Part shown: in pieces, positions 1-7,359 of the stretch
Layout of the letters: each line of letters starts with the position of its first letter
Numbering within the stretch: the stretch's first letter is position 1
NCBI GenBank assembly: GCA_003224075.1
Contig: QHYF01000112.1
Coordinates: forward strand, 1 to 10,351
Length of the DNA: 10,351 bases
From: Acidobacteriota bacterium
GTDB lineage: Bacteria > Acidobacteriota > Terriglobia > Acidiferrales > UBA7541
Reading direction: 5' to 3'
Translations under genes and position numbers: made by a program
Notes under the pieces: generated by a model
The model's input: only the letters and a program-made list of their open reading frames with translations
Database searches by the model: none
What the model was told of the DNA's origin: nothing

Positions 1-1692
1 CGCCAGGCATTCCTGAACAAGAAGATCGTTCCGTATCCCGGTGCGCAGGGCCGGACGGTTCTGCAGAAGGACTCCGGGCCGGCGTTAATGGCGCTGTTCG
101 CGATGGTGGGGCTGGTGCTGCTGATCGCGTGCACGAACGTGGCGAATTTGCTGCTGGCCAAGGCAGCGGCGAGGCAGAGAGAGTTCGCCATTCGCTCGGC
201 CCTGGGCGCCACCCAGGGGCGGATGATGCGGCAGTTGATGGTGGAAAGCTTTCTTTGCGCGCTGGGAGGGGGAGGCCTGGGACTGGTCCTGGGCGTGTGG
301 TTAATGAACATTTTGACCCAAGCCGTCGTTACAGAAGGTGGGGTGCAGGGGCTCAACTCGAAGGTGGATGGAAACGTCCTGGGATTCGCCGTGGTGGCGA
401 CGGTGGCGTCGGCACTTCTTTTCGGCCTGATCCCGGCCTGGCGAGTCGCGCGGACCGGGGTCTCGCAGATGCTGAAGGACCAGGGCTCGACCTCGTCTGC
501 AGGGCCGGGCCACGTACGATTCCGCAAGCTCCTTGTCGCCGGTCAGGTGGCTTTTACCGTGCTGCTGCTGGCAGGAGCAGCGCTTTTTGCCCGGACATTA
601 TGGAACCTGCGGAACCAGCAACTCGGAATCAGCACGGAGAACCTGATCACGTTTTCAATTTCGCCGCAACTGAGTGGCTATGACACGCCGAGGACCATCG
701 CTCTCGTCGACCAGCTCAGGGAGCGGCTGGCGGGGCTGCCGGCAGTGCTGGGCGTGGGCTCATCGCAGATTCCCGTGCTGACGGGCTCGGATATGGGCGC
801 AAATATCACGGTGGAAGGACGCGAAAACCTGAATGGCGATGAGCAGCACGTGAACTATGACGCGATCAGCCCGAACTATTTTTCAACGATGAGAATACCA
901 CTGCTCTCGGGGCGGGAATTCAACGCCGGGGACACGGCGACGAGCGCAAAAGTGGCGATTATCAATGAAGCGATGGTGAAGGCTTTTTTTCCGAAGAGAA
1001 ACCCGATCGGCGTGCATTTCGCGCTGGGAGGAGGTCCCGGAACCAAGCCGGACATCGAAATCGTCGGCGTGGTGAAGAATGCCAAAGAAGATCATGTCCG
1101 AGCAGCGGACCGTTCGTATTTCTTCCTTCCCTATTCGCAATTCGGGAAGCTCTTTGGGATGAGCTTTTACGTGCGGAGCCAGCAAGATCCCTTGCTGATC
1201 GCGAACGAACTGCGGGGCGCCGTCCGGCAGTCGGACGCGAACCTGCCCATGTACGAACTGAAGACAGTTCGCCGTGTGGTGGACGAGGATCTCTTCGCGG
1301 AGCGTGTGATCGCCGGTCTCTCTGTGGCATTCGGAGGACTGGCGGCGCTGCTCGCAGCGCTGGGGATTTACGGAGTTTTGGCGTACCTGGTGGTGCAGCG
1401 CACGCGCGAGATTGGGATCCGCGTGGCCCTCGGCGCGGCGAGCGGCCATGTGCGCGGGCTGGTGTTCAAAGAAGTCGGATGGATGGTGCTTGCCGGAGCG
1501 ATCGTCGGATTGCCTTTGGCCTACGGACTGGCGCGGCTGAGCGAATCGCTGCTCTTCGGCGTGCACGCAGGCGATGCGGCAGTTTACCTGGTATCGCTCA
1601 CCATCATCGCGGTGGTAGCTTGCTTCGCGTGCTATGTACCTTCGCGGCGGGCCACACGGATCGATCCGATCGTCGCGTTGCGGTACGAATAA
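1..1692 (+). CDS. ADOP/MacB-type ABC transporter permease, 5' partial
   Basis: Frame 1 is open from the first base, so the 563 visible residues are the C-terminal part of a longer protein (related permeases are about 800 residues); the internal ATG at 88 is not a start. From N to C there are three membrane segments of a first FtsX domain (about residues 31-53, 86-104, 126-147) with the typical LLIACTNVANLLLA and REFAIRSALGA motifs. A fourth segment follows at about 177-200, then a MacB-like periplasmic domain (about 205-430), then a second FtsX domain (segments about 438-465, 493-513, 527-547) with TREIGIRVALGA and the tail RATRIDPIVALRYE. This duplicated layout is that of the ADOP family. 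Such permeases do not pump through a pore; relatives (MacB, LolCE) couple cytoplasmic ATP hydrolysis to periplasmic movements. The ATPase 61 bases downstream is the likely partner. The substrate cannot be read from sequence. The frame is intact to the TAA at 1690. Confidence 0.93.
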   Translation, partial: RQAFLNKKIVPYPGAQGRTVLQKDSGPALMALFAMVGLVLLIACTNVANLLLAKAAARQREFAIRSALGATQGRMMRQLMVESFLCALGGGGLGLVLGVWLMNILTQAVVTEGGVQGLNSKVDGNVLGFAVVATVASALLFGLIPAWRVARTGVSQMLKDQGSTSSAGPGHVRFRKLLVAGQVAFTVLLLAGAALFARTLWNLRNQQLGISTENLITFSISPQLSGYDTPRTIALVDQLRERLAGLPAVLGVGSSQIPVLTGSDMGANITVEGRENLNGDEQHVNYDAISPNYFSTMRIPLLSGREFNAGDTATSAKVAIINEAMVKAFFPKRNPIGVHFALGGGPGTKPDIEIVGVVKNAKEDHVRAADRSYFFLPYSQFGKLFGMSFYVRSQQDPLLIANELRGAVRQSDANLPMYELKTVRRVVDEDLFAERVIAGLSVAFGGLAALLAALGIYGVLAYLVVQRTREIGIRVALGAASGHVRGLVFKEVGWMVLAGAIVGLPLAYGLARLSESLLFGVHAGDAAVYLVSLTIIAVVACFACYVPSRRATRIDPIVALRYE

Positions 1693-1742
1693 AGGCCCTA
1701 TTTTCAGGGAGGAAAGAGTTCAGTTCGATCAGATTCCGAATG

Positions 1743-1748
1743 AAGGAG
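1743..1748 (+). promoter_or_regulatory. Shine-Dalgarno site for the first ABC ATPase
   Basis: AAGGAG lies five bases before the ATG at 1754. It decides the start: the same frame is open back to an ATG at 1634, but that would add 40 residues encoded by the end of the permease gene and the spacer, unlike anything in the ATPase family. Confidence 0.8.
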
Positions 1749-1753
1749 AAAAA

Positions 1754-2464
1754 ATGGCAGACGCAAATGGAACGCTCATCAAGATGGAAGGCGTAAAGAA
1801 AGTCTTTTACACCGATGAAGTGGAAACGCACGCCTTGTCGGAGATTCACCTGGAGATCAAGAGGGGCCAATACATCTCGATTGCCGGGCCTTCCGGCTGC
1901 GGCAAATCGACGCTGCTTTCGATTCTCGGGCTGCTCGATTCGCCCACAGAGGGGAATTACTGGCTGAACGCACAGCCGGTGGCGAAGCTCTCCATCAGCG
2001 AGCGGACGCGAATCCGCAATCGCGAAATTGGATTCATCTTCCAGGCGTTCAATTTGATCGGCGACCTGACAGTTTATGAGAACGTGGAACTTCCATTGAC
2101 GTACCGTGGCACCGGCGCGGCCGAGCGGAAGCAAAAAGTGCAGCACGCGCTCGAGCGCGTCGGCATGGCGCACCGCCTGCGCCATTATCCGTCGCAGCTA
2201 TCCGGCGGCCAGCAGCAGCGTGTGGCCGTGGCGCGCGCGCTGGTGGGGGATCCACTCATTCTGATGGCCGATGAGCCCACCGGAAACCTCGACTCCAAGA
2301 ATGGAGAAGCGGTCATGGAACTGCTGCGCGACCTGCACCGCAATGGGGCAACCATCTGCATGGTCACGCACGACCAGCGCTACGCCAACTTCGCGGAGCG
2401 CACCATTCACCTCTTCGACGGCCGAATCGTGGAAGAAACACAGGAAGCCCGCGTAGGAGCCTGA
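1754..2464 (+). CDS. MacB/LolD-type ABC transporter ATPase
   Basis: A 236-residue cytoplasmic ATP-binding subunit, the usual length for the LolD/MacB-NBD/FtsE group that drives FtsX-fold permeases. All catalytic motifs are present and canonical: Walker A GPSGCGKST (45-53), Q-loop Gln97 in FIFQAFNLI, signature LSGGQQQR (149-156), Walker B LILMADEP (168-175) with catalytic Glu, D-loop GNLD (177-180) and switch His206 in VTHD. LTVYENVELPL after the Q-loop is typical of this group. It begins 61 bases after the first permease and very likely energises it. It is a diverged paralogue, not a recent copy, of the ATPase at 2715: the motifs align but much of the remaining sequence differs. ATPase function is secure; partner assignment rests on position; substrate unknown. 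Confidence 0.95.
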   Translation: MADANGTLIKMEGVKKVFYTDEVETHALSEIHLEIKRGQYISIAGPSGCGKSTLLSILGLLDSPTEGNYWLNAQPVAKLSISERTRIRNREIGFIFQAFNLIGDLTVYENVELPLTYRGTGAAERKQKVQHALERVGMAHRLRHYPSQLSGGQQQRVAVARALVGDPLILMADEPTGNLDSKNGEAVMELLRDLHRNGATICMVTHDQRYANFAERTIHLFDGRIVEETQEARVGA

Positions 2465-2714
2465 AGCCCGCGGGCTGCGGGAGCGAAACCAATCTCACCT
2501 TCCGACAGCTCGATTCTTCGAGAGAGCAGTGCCAGTGGTCCGAGTCGATAGCCTCTCCACGGCAGCCGGCTTCAACCTCGCAGGCGGCAGCGAAGCATAG
2601 CGTGCCACTCATCTGCATCCGTCGGAAGCCTTGCGCGAAGGATGAAGTTGGTCTAGATGTCTAAGTGCTGCGGTTGCTGACAGGGGTCTGAAAACAAAAA
2701 CAGAAGGAGACAGC
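2465..2714 (+). other. 250-base gene-free spacer between the two ATPase genes
   Basis: No credible reading frame lies here; an 84-codon minus-strand frame across its left part resembles nothing and overlaps the first ATPase gene. The spacer opens with the 12-base palindrome AGCCCGCGGGCT (2465-2476) directly after the stop codon, and has a small 5-bp hairpin (2509-2522) without a T-run. The last 30 bases are A-rich and lead into the ribosome binding site of the next gene. I see no convincing promoter or terminator, but other spacers in this gene group are 31-77 bases, so a regulatory element or a module boundary is possible. Confidence 0.6.
2704..2710 (+). promoter_or_regulatory. Shine-Dalgarno site for the second ABC ATPase (GTG start)
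   Basis: AAGGAGA sits four bases before the GTG at 2715. It supports GTG as the start; the ATPase domain begins within a few residues of it, and there is no ATG in this frame before the conserved core. Confidence 0.75.
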
Positions 2715-3431
2715 GTGGAAGCATTGATTCAGCTGCGGAATTTGGAAAAGGCCGTTGAAGCGGGCCCGAACAAATTTTTCCTGCTTCGCCGGATTAACCT
2801 GGACATCCAGCCGGCGGAGTTTGTCACCATCATGGGGCCTTCCGGGGCAGGAAAGTCCACTCTGCTGAGCATCATCGGCATGCTGGACGGCGCGTGGACC
2901 GGCGAATTTTATTTTCACGGAGAGGCCGTCCACAAACTGAACGTAAAAAAGCGCAACGAACTGCACAAAGCAAACATGGGTTTTGTTTTCCAGAGCTATC
3001 ACTTGATCGACAATTTGACGGTATTCGAAAACCTTGAGGTACCGCTTTCCTACAAGAACGTGCCGCGCAAGGAGCGCGTGAGCCTAGTTTGTGACACGCT
3101 CGATCGTTTCAACATTGTGGGCAAGAAAGATTTGTTTCCGAACCAGCTTTCCGGCGGCCAGCAGCAGCTTGTGGGCGTAGCCCGCGCGGTAATCATGAAT
3201 CCGAAGCTGATCCTCGCCGACGAACCGACCGGCAATCTCCACTCGGCACAAGGCGACGAGATCATGCAACTCTTCAAAAGGCTGAATGAGGCTGGCACGA
3301 CGATTATCCAGGTCACCCACTCGGAAAGAAATGCGGCGTATGGAAACCGAATTATCCAACTGAAGGATGGATGGGTCGTAGGTGAAAGCGCGACGGCGGG
3401 CGCTGGTGCGAGCGCGGCACGACCCGCTTGA
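2715..3431 (+). CDS. MacB/LolD-type ABC transporter ATPase, variant D-loop
   Basis: A 238-residue ABC ATPase with a GTG start. Walker A GPSGAGKST (41-49), Q-loop Gln93 in FVFQSYHLI, LTVFENLEVPL, signature LSGGQ (145-149), Walker B LILADE (165-170) with catalytic Glu, and switch His202 in VTHSE are all present. Two positions depart from the canonical family: the D-loop reads GNLH (173-176) instead of GNLD, and the residue after LSGGQQQ is Leu instead of the usual Arg. The C-terminus carries an Ala/Gly-rich tail (about 224-238). It lies 32 bases before the second ADOP permease and probably serves it. Because Walker A, signature and Walker B are whole, I expect it to bind ATP; whether it hydrolyses normally, or works in an asymmetric pair with the ATPase at 1754, cannot be told from sequence. 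Confidence 0.94.
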   Translation: MEALIQLRNLEKAVEAGPNKFFLLRRINLDIQPAEFVTIMGPSGAGKSTLLSIIGMLDGAWTGEFYFHGEAVHKLNVKKRNELHKANMGFVFQSYHLIDNLTVFENLEVPLSYKNVPRKERVSLVCDTLDRFNIVGKKDLFPNQLSGGQQQLVGVARAVIMNPKLILADEPTGNLHSAQGDEIMQLFKRLNEAGTTIIQVTHSERNAAYGNRIIQLKDGWVVGESATAGAGASAARPA

Positions 3432-3452
3432 CCGGGTAATTGCCATATTCGC

Positions 3453-3457
3453 GGAGG
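3453..3457 (+). promoter_or_regulatory. Shine-Dalgarno site for the second ADOP permease
   Basis: GGAGG six bases before the ATG at 3464. It selects this start over an in-frame TTG at 3440, which would add eight residues; MATTFFQDLRYALRML is the usual beginning of the family. Confidence 0.8.
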
Positions 3458-3463
3458 AATCAA

Positions 3464-5905
3464 ATGGCGACGACTTTTTTTCAGGATCTCCGCTATGCCT
3501 TGCGCATGTTGGGAAAAAGCCCAGGCTTTACGGCCGTGGCGGTCCTAACGCTGGCCCTCGGCATGGGTGCGAACAGCGCGATTTTCAGCGTGATCAACGG
3601 GGTGCTTCTGAAGCCGCTTCCATACCACGAGCCCCAGCAACTCGTCACCGTTTGGGGGCGCTTCACGGGAATTGGCCTCCCTAACGAGCGCAATTGGTTC
3701 TCCGTGCCGGAATTTCATGATTTGCAGGAACTCAGCCGGAGTCTCTCCGGCGTGGCAGCCATGACGGACGCGAGTTTCAACATCACAGCAGGTGGCATCC
3801 CCGAGCGCGTCGAAGGGGCGGCTGTGTCGCCTACATTGTTTACCATGCTCGGCATCAATGCCGTTGCGGGGCGCGTGTTCTTAGCAGAAGAGGCGCAGCC
3901 GGGCCAGGACCAGGTGATTTTGCTGGGGCATGGACTCTAGCAGAGACGTTTTGGGAGCGATCCCAATGTCGTCGGGCGGACGCTCGTGGTCAACGGCAGA
4001 CCGATGAAAGTCGTGGGCGTTTTGCCGGCCGGATTCGCCTATCCGCTGAATGCCGAAATGTGGCAGCCCCTCGCGTTCACCGCAGAGGATTTGAACCCGA
4101 ATAACCGAGGAAACCACGGATACCTCGTGCTCGCGCGAATCAAACCCGAGCTAACGCTGGAGCAAGCCCGGGCCGATATGCAGGGCGTGAGTAAGACCAT
4201 CATCGAACGCAATTTGAACTATCCGTATGGGAAGTTCAACTTTGCCCTGGTACTGGTGCCATTGCTGGAAGATACGGTCGGCGACGCCAAAACAGCCTTG
4301 TGGGTGCTTACCGGAGCTGTGGGTTTTGTCCTGCTCATTGCTTGCGTCAACGTCGCAAGCCTATTGCTGGCGCGGGCCTCCGCGCGCGAAAGGGAGATCG
4401 CCATTCGCACGGCGCTCGGCGCTGGGCGCGCTCAGATTGTGCGGCAACTGCTCACGGAGAGCGTCGTGCTGGCGATTCTTGGAGGAGTGACGGGACTTTT
4501 ACTGGCACCTATCGCGCTCCACGGGATTATCCAATTGGGCGCCGTGGCGCTACCGCGGGTTTCCGAAGTGAGAATTGACGCCCGCGTGCTGTTCTTTACC
4601 ATGGGAATTACGTTGGGCACAGGGATTCTCTTCGGACTCGCGCCAGCGTTGCAGGCGTCACGGCGTACTCCTTTCGAAGACTTAAAGGAAGGTGGGCGCA
4701 GCGGAACTCCCAGCAGCGCTTCCAATCGTGCTCGTCGCGTGCTCGTGGTGTCGGAAGTGGCGTTTTCGGTCATCTTGCTGGTCGGCGCGGGGCTGCTCAT
4801 GCGGAGCTTTCTGCGCGTGCTCGGCGTGGACGCGGGTTTCCATGCGGATCGCATCCTGACCATGCGCGTCTCGCTACCCCAAGAGAAGTACAGCAAACCC
4901 GAGCAGGTGCGCACGTTCTATGCAGAAGTGCTTCGCCGTATTGGGCGCTTGCCTGGGGTGGAAGCAGCAGGCGCGGCGGCGGCCTTACCGCTCAGCGGGC
5001 TGGGCGGGTCCGGTACAACGACGGTCGATACGCAAGATGTTCCGCCGGATCAGACCACGCCCGAGGCCGACTGGCGGCCGGTGACGCCAGGATATTTCCA
5101 AGCGATGGAAATCCCCCTCATCCGGGGCCGCTACTTCGAAGAATATGATTCGGAGACTTCAGCTCCCGTCGCAATCGTTGACGACACATTTGCGCGTGCC
5201 TACTGGCCGAACGAGGACCCCGTGGGCAAGCGCGTCAAACTCGGAGGCCGGCAATCAACTGCGCCCTGGATGACGATAGCCGGCGTCGTGGGTCACGTTC
5301 ATTATCGGGCGCTTGAGGCGCCCTCGCGCGTCCAGCTGTATTGGCCTGAGGCGCAGCGGCCGTATAACACCATGAGCCTCGCGGTACGCACTACGCGCGA
5401 GCCGCTGACTCTAGGGCTTGCCATCGAGAAGGAGATTCTCGCGGTCGACGCCGATCAGCCGGTCTATCAAGTTCGGAGCATGCAGCAGCTCAAATCGGAA
5501 TGGGTTTCTCAGCGGTTTCTGGCGCTTCTGCTCGTGGCGCTTTTTGCCGACGTGGCTTTGGTGCTGGCGGCGGTCGGAATCTACGGCGTTATGGCGCATT
5601 CCGTCGCTTTGCGAACGCACGAAATTGGAATTCGCATGACGCTGGGGGCGAGCCGCACGGATGTGCTGCGTATGATCCTCGCTCAGGGCGCGAGCCTTAC
5701 CGCTGTCGGACTGGGCATCGGGGTGTTGGGCGCAATTGCACTCATGCGCTTGATGAAGAGCATGCTCTACAGTGTTAGCGCCACTGATCCGCTCACTTTC
5801 CTAGGCGTAGCGCTGCTCCTTGTGAGCATCGCCTTGCTGGCATGTTACATTCCGGCGCGACGCGCTACGCGTGTCGATCCACTCGTTGCGCTCCGCTATG
5901 AGTGA
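3464..5905 (+). pseudogene. ADOP/MacB-type ABC permease interrupted by an in-frame TAG
   Basis: Read through one stop, this frame encodes a complete 813-codon ADOP permease. The start DLRYALRMLGKSPGF is the family hallmark. It is followed by membrane segment 1 (about 19-44), a first MacB-like periplasmic domain (about 45-275), FtsX segments at about 278-302, 333-357 and 374-395, a fifth segment at 425-447, and a second periplasmic domain (about 450-680). The last FtsX domain has segments at about 685-712, 741-763 and 775-797, with the tail RRATRVDPLVALRYE. Codon 159 is TAG, exactly where family members have Trp (expected context GLWQRRFG); both sides are in the same frame with no indel. The 654 codons after the stop remain clean, so the lesion is recent, or it is an assembly error or is suppressed. 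Restart at GTG 3986 or ATG 4004 would omit segment 1. The gene follows its likely ATPase by 32 bases. I call it a pseudogene provisionally. Confidence 0.85.
3938..3940 (+). other. Premature amber codon in the second permease
   Basis: The TAG reads in frame between GHGL and QRRFGSDPNVVGRTL. One base (TGG to TAG) separates it from the Trp expected in the MacB-type periplasmic domain at this place. The next codon is CAG. No frameshift is needed to join the two parts. Confidence 0.93.
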
Positions 5906-5982
5906 AGTGCGCCGATGGACTTTGCGGTTCGACGGCTGCACCTGGTAAACGGCAGTAGGATAAACTTCGCAATGCCATTCGG
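5906..5982 (+). other. 77-base leader before the response regulator gene
   Basis: Non-coding gap between the permease stop and the regulator ATG at 5983. An in-frame TAG at 5956 rules out an earlier ATG, GTG or TTG start. There is no good Shine-Dalgarno site at normal spacing. A four-codon frame (ATG at 5972, MPFG) ends in a TGA at 5984-5986 that overlaps the regulator's ATG, which could allow coupled initiation. No sigma-70 promoter with acceptable spacing was found. Confidence 0.45.
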
Positions 5983-7359
5983 ATGAAAACGACTAGCCCG
6001 CAACTATATCGAGTTCTCCTGGCGGACGACCAGGCGGACATCCGCGACGCTCTGCGCTTGCTCTTGAAACGCGAAGGTTATGAAACCCAGGCCGTGGCCT
6101 CTCCTGCCGAGGCCCTGAGCGCCATCGAATCGCGTGAATTTGACGCGGTCCTGATGGACCTTAATTACGCGCGAGACACGACATCGGGCCAGGAGGGACT
6201 CGACCTGCTCACGCGCATCCAAATGCTAGACAGCACATTGCCCGTCGTGGTGATGACCGCGTGGAGCAGCGTCGAGGTTGCCGTCGAAGCGATGCGCCGC
6301 GGCGCCCGTGATTTTATCCAAAAGCCCTGGGAGAACACCCGCCTGCTCTCCATCCTGCGCACACAGATTGATTTACGCCAGGCCTTGCGGCAGGCATCGC
6401 GTCTCGAAGCGGAAAACCGCATCCTGCGCGCCGAATCCCGCCCCACGTTTCTCGCGAAATCTCCCGCCATGGCTCCTGTCCTCGAGCTGATTGGGCAGAT
6501 TGGCCCTTCGGATGCCAACGTTTTGATCACCGGCGAGCACGGCACGGGCAAAGAAGTTGTCGCTCGAACCCTTCATGCTTTGTCGGCGCGCGCGTCGAAG
6601 CCAATGGTAACTGTGAATGCCGGCGGTCTCTCCGAAGGCATTTTCGAAAGCGAGCTCTTCGGTCACGTCAAGGGCGCCTTCACCGATGCGCGTTCCGACC
6701 GCGTTGGGCGGTTCGAACTCGCGGACAGCAGCACGCTGTTTCTGGACGAAATCGCCAACGTCCCGCTCAACCTGCAGGCGAAACTCTTGCGCGTCCTGGA
6801 AACCGGGGATCTCGAGCGCGTCGGCTCGTCCACGACGCGGCGCGTCAATGTGAGAGTTCTCGCGGCCACCAACGCCGACGTCAACACCGAAGCCGCCGCC
6901 GGCCGATTTCGCCAAGATCTCCTCTTTCGCCTGAATACCATTGAAATCCATCTCCCTCCCCTGCGTGACCGCCGCGAGGATATCGATCTCCTGGCGCACC
7001 ATTTTCTCCACGGTTACGCGCAGCGCTATCGCAAAAATATTTCCAGCTTCGACCCCGCGGCCAGCAAAGCTCTTCATGAGCATCCATGGCCGGGGAACGT
7101 TCGCGAGCTCGACCACGCAGTTGAACGCGGTGTGCTTCTCTCGCCTGGCCCTTCCGTCCGCGCGGCAGACCTCGGTTTGCGCGCACAGTCCGCTGGGGCC
7201 TCCGCCAAGCTCGAGGAGATGAGCCTCGACGACGTGGAACGCTATCTCATCCAGCGCACACTCTCGCGCCACGAAGGAAATGTCAGCCAGGCGGCCAAGG
7301 CTTTGGGGTTGAGCCGCAGCGCCATGTATCGCCGGCTGCAAAAACACGGCCTGGAATGA
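5983..7359 (+). CDS. NtrC-family response regulator, sigma-54 activator type
   Basis: A 458-residue cytoplasmic transcription regulator. The receiver domain (about 8-125) has Asp15/Asp16, phospho-acceptor Asp59, Thr92 and Lys114. The AAA+ domain (about 155-385) has Walker A GEHGTGKE (184-191), Walker B TLFLDE (251-256), an arginine-rich RFRQDLLFRL stretch (308-317) and GNVREL (371-376). A Fis-type helix-turn-helix (about 430-457, GNVSQAAKALGLSRSAMYRR) binds DNA. The sigma-54 contact loop reads GAFTDA (231-236), not GAFTGA. The receiver has about five extra residues between Asp59 and the conserved Gly and lacks the usual Met-Pro, and the Lys114 motif is KPW rather than KPF. These are probably subfamily traits. 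The stop overlaps the kinase ATG (ATGA), so the kinase is the near-certain partner; the upstream transporter genes are the probable target. A sigma-54-dependent role is likely but not certain given the loop change. Confidence 0.94.
   Translation: MKTTSPQLYRVLLADDQADIRDALRLLLKREGYETQAVASPAEALSAIESREFDAVLMDLNYARDTTSGQEGLDLLTRIQMLDSTLPVVVMTAWSSVEVAVEAMRRGARDFIQKPWENTRLLSILRTQIDLRQALRQASRLEAENRILRAESRPTFLAKSPAMAPVLELIGQIGPSDANVLITGEHGTGKEVVARTLHALSARASKPMVTVNAGGLSEGIFESELFGHVKGAFTDARSDRVGRFELADSSTLFLDEIANVPLNLQAKLLRVLETGDLERVGSSTTRRVNVRVLAATNADVNTEAAAGRFRQDLLFRLNTIEIHLPPLRDRREDIDLLAHHFLHGYAQRYRKNISSFDPAASKALHEHPWPGNVRELDHAVERGVLLSPGPSVRAADLGLRAQSAGASAKLEEMSLDDVERYLIQRTLSRHEGNVSQAAKALGLSRSAMYRRLQKHGLE

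Noticed and set aside
129..683. 184-codon plus-strand frame overlapping the first permease
   Set aside because: Out of frame with a clear FtsX-type protein; Arg/Gly-rich composition typical of a shifted reading of GC-rich DNA.
883..1566. 227-codon minus-strand open frame inside the first permease gene
   Set aside because: It lies wholly opposite a well-supported permease, and its product is rich in His, Arg and Gln with no recognisable domain. This is a normal shadow in GC-rich coding DNA.
1693..1753. CCCT...AGGG inverted repeat after the first permease as a terminator
   Set aside because: The stem is only four base pairs with no T-run, and the next gene follows directly with a good ribosome binding site.
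2499..2628. CTTCCGAC and GTCGGAAG as terminal inverted repeats of a small mobile element
   Set aside because: Only eight bases, no flanking target duplication and no other element features; expected by chance.
3293..3308. TGGCACG followed by TTAT, resembling a sigma-54 promoter
   Set aside because: The essential GC of the -12 element is absent and it lies within the second ATPase gene.
5925..5940. GG-N10-GC candidate sigma-54 site (CGGTTCGACGGCTGCA) before the regulator gene
   Set aside because: Invariant GG and GC are present but only about 8 of 12 defined positions match; a similarly good match occurs by chance in the 2465-2714 spacer, so it is not distinguishable from background.
6373..7347. 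324-codon minus-strand open frame opposite the response regulator
   Set aside because: Long but antisense to a gene with complete AAA+ and helix-turn-helix motifs; no recognisable fold in its translation.
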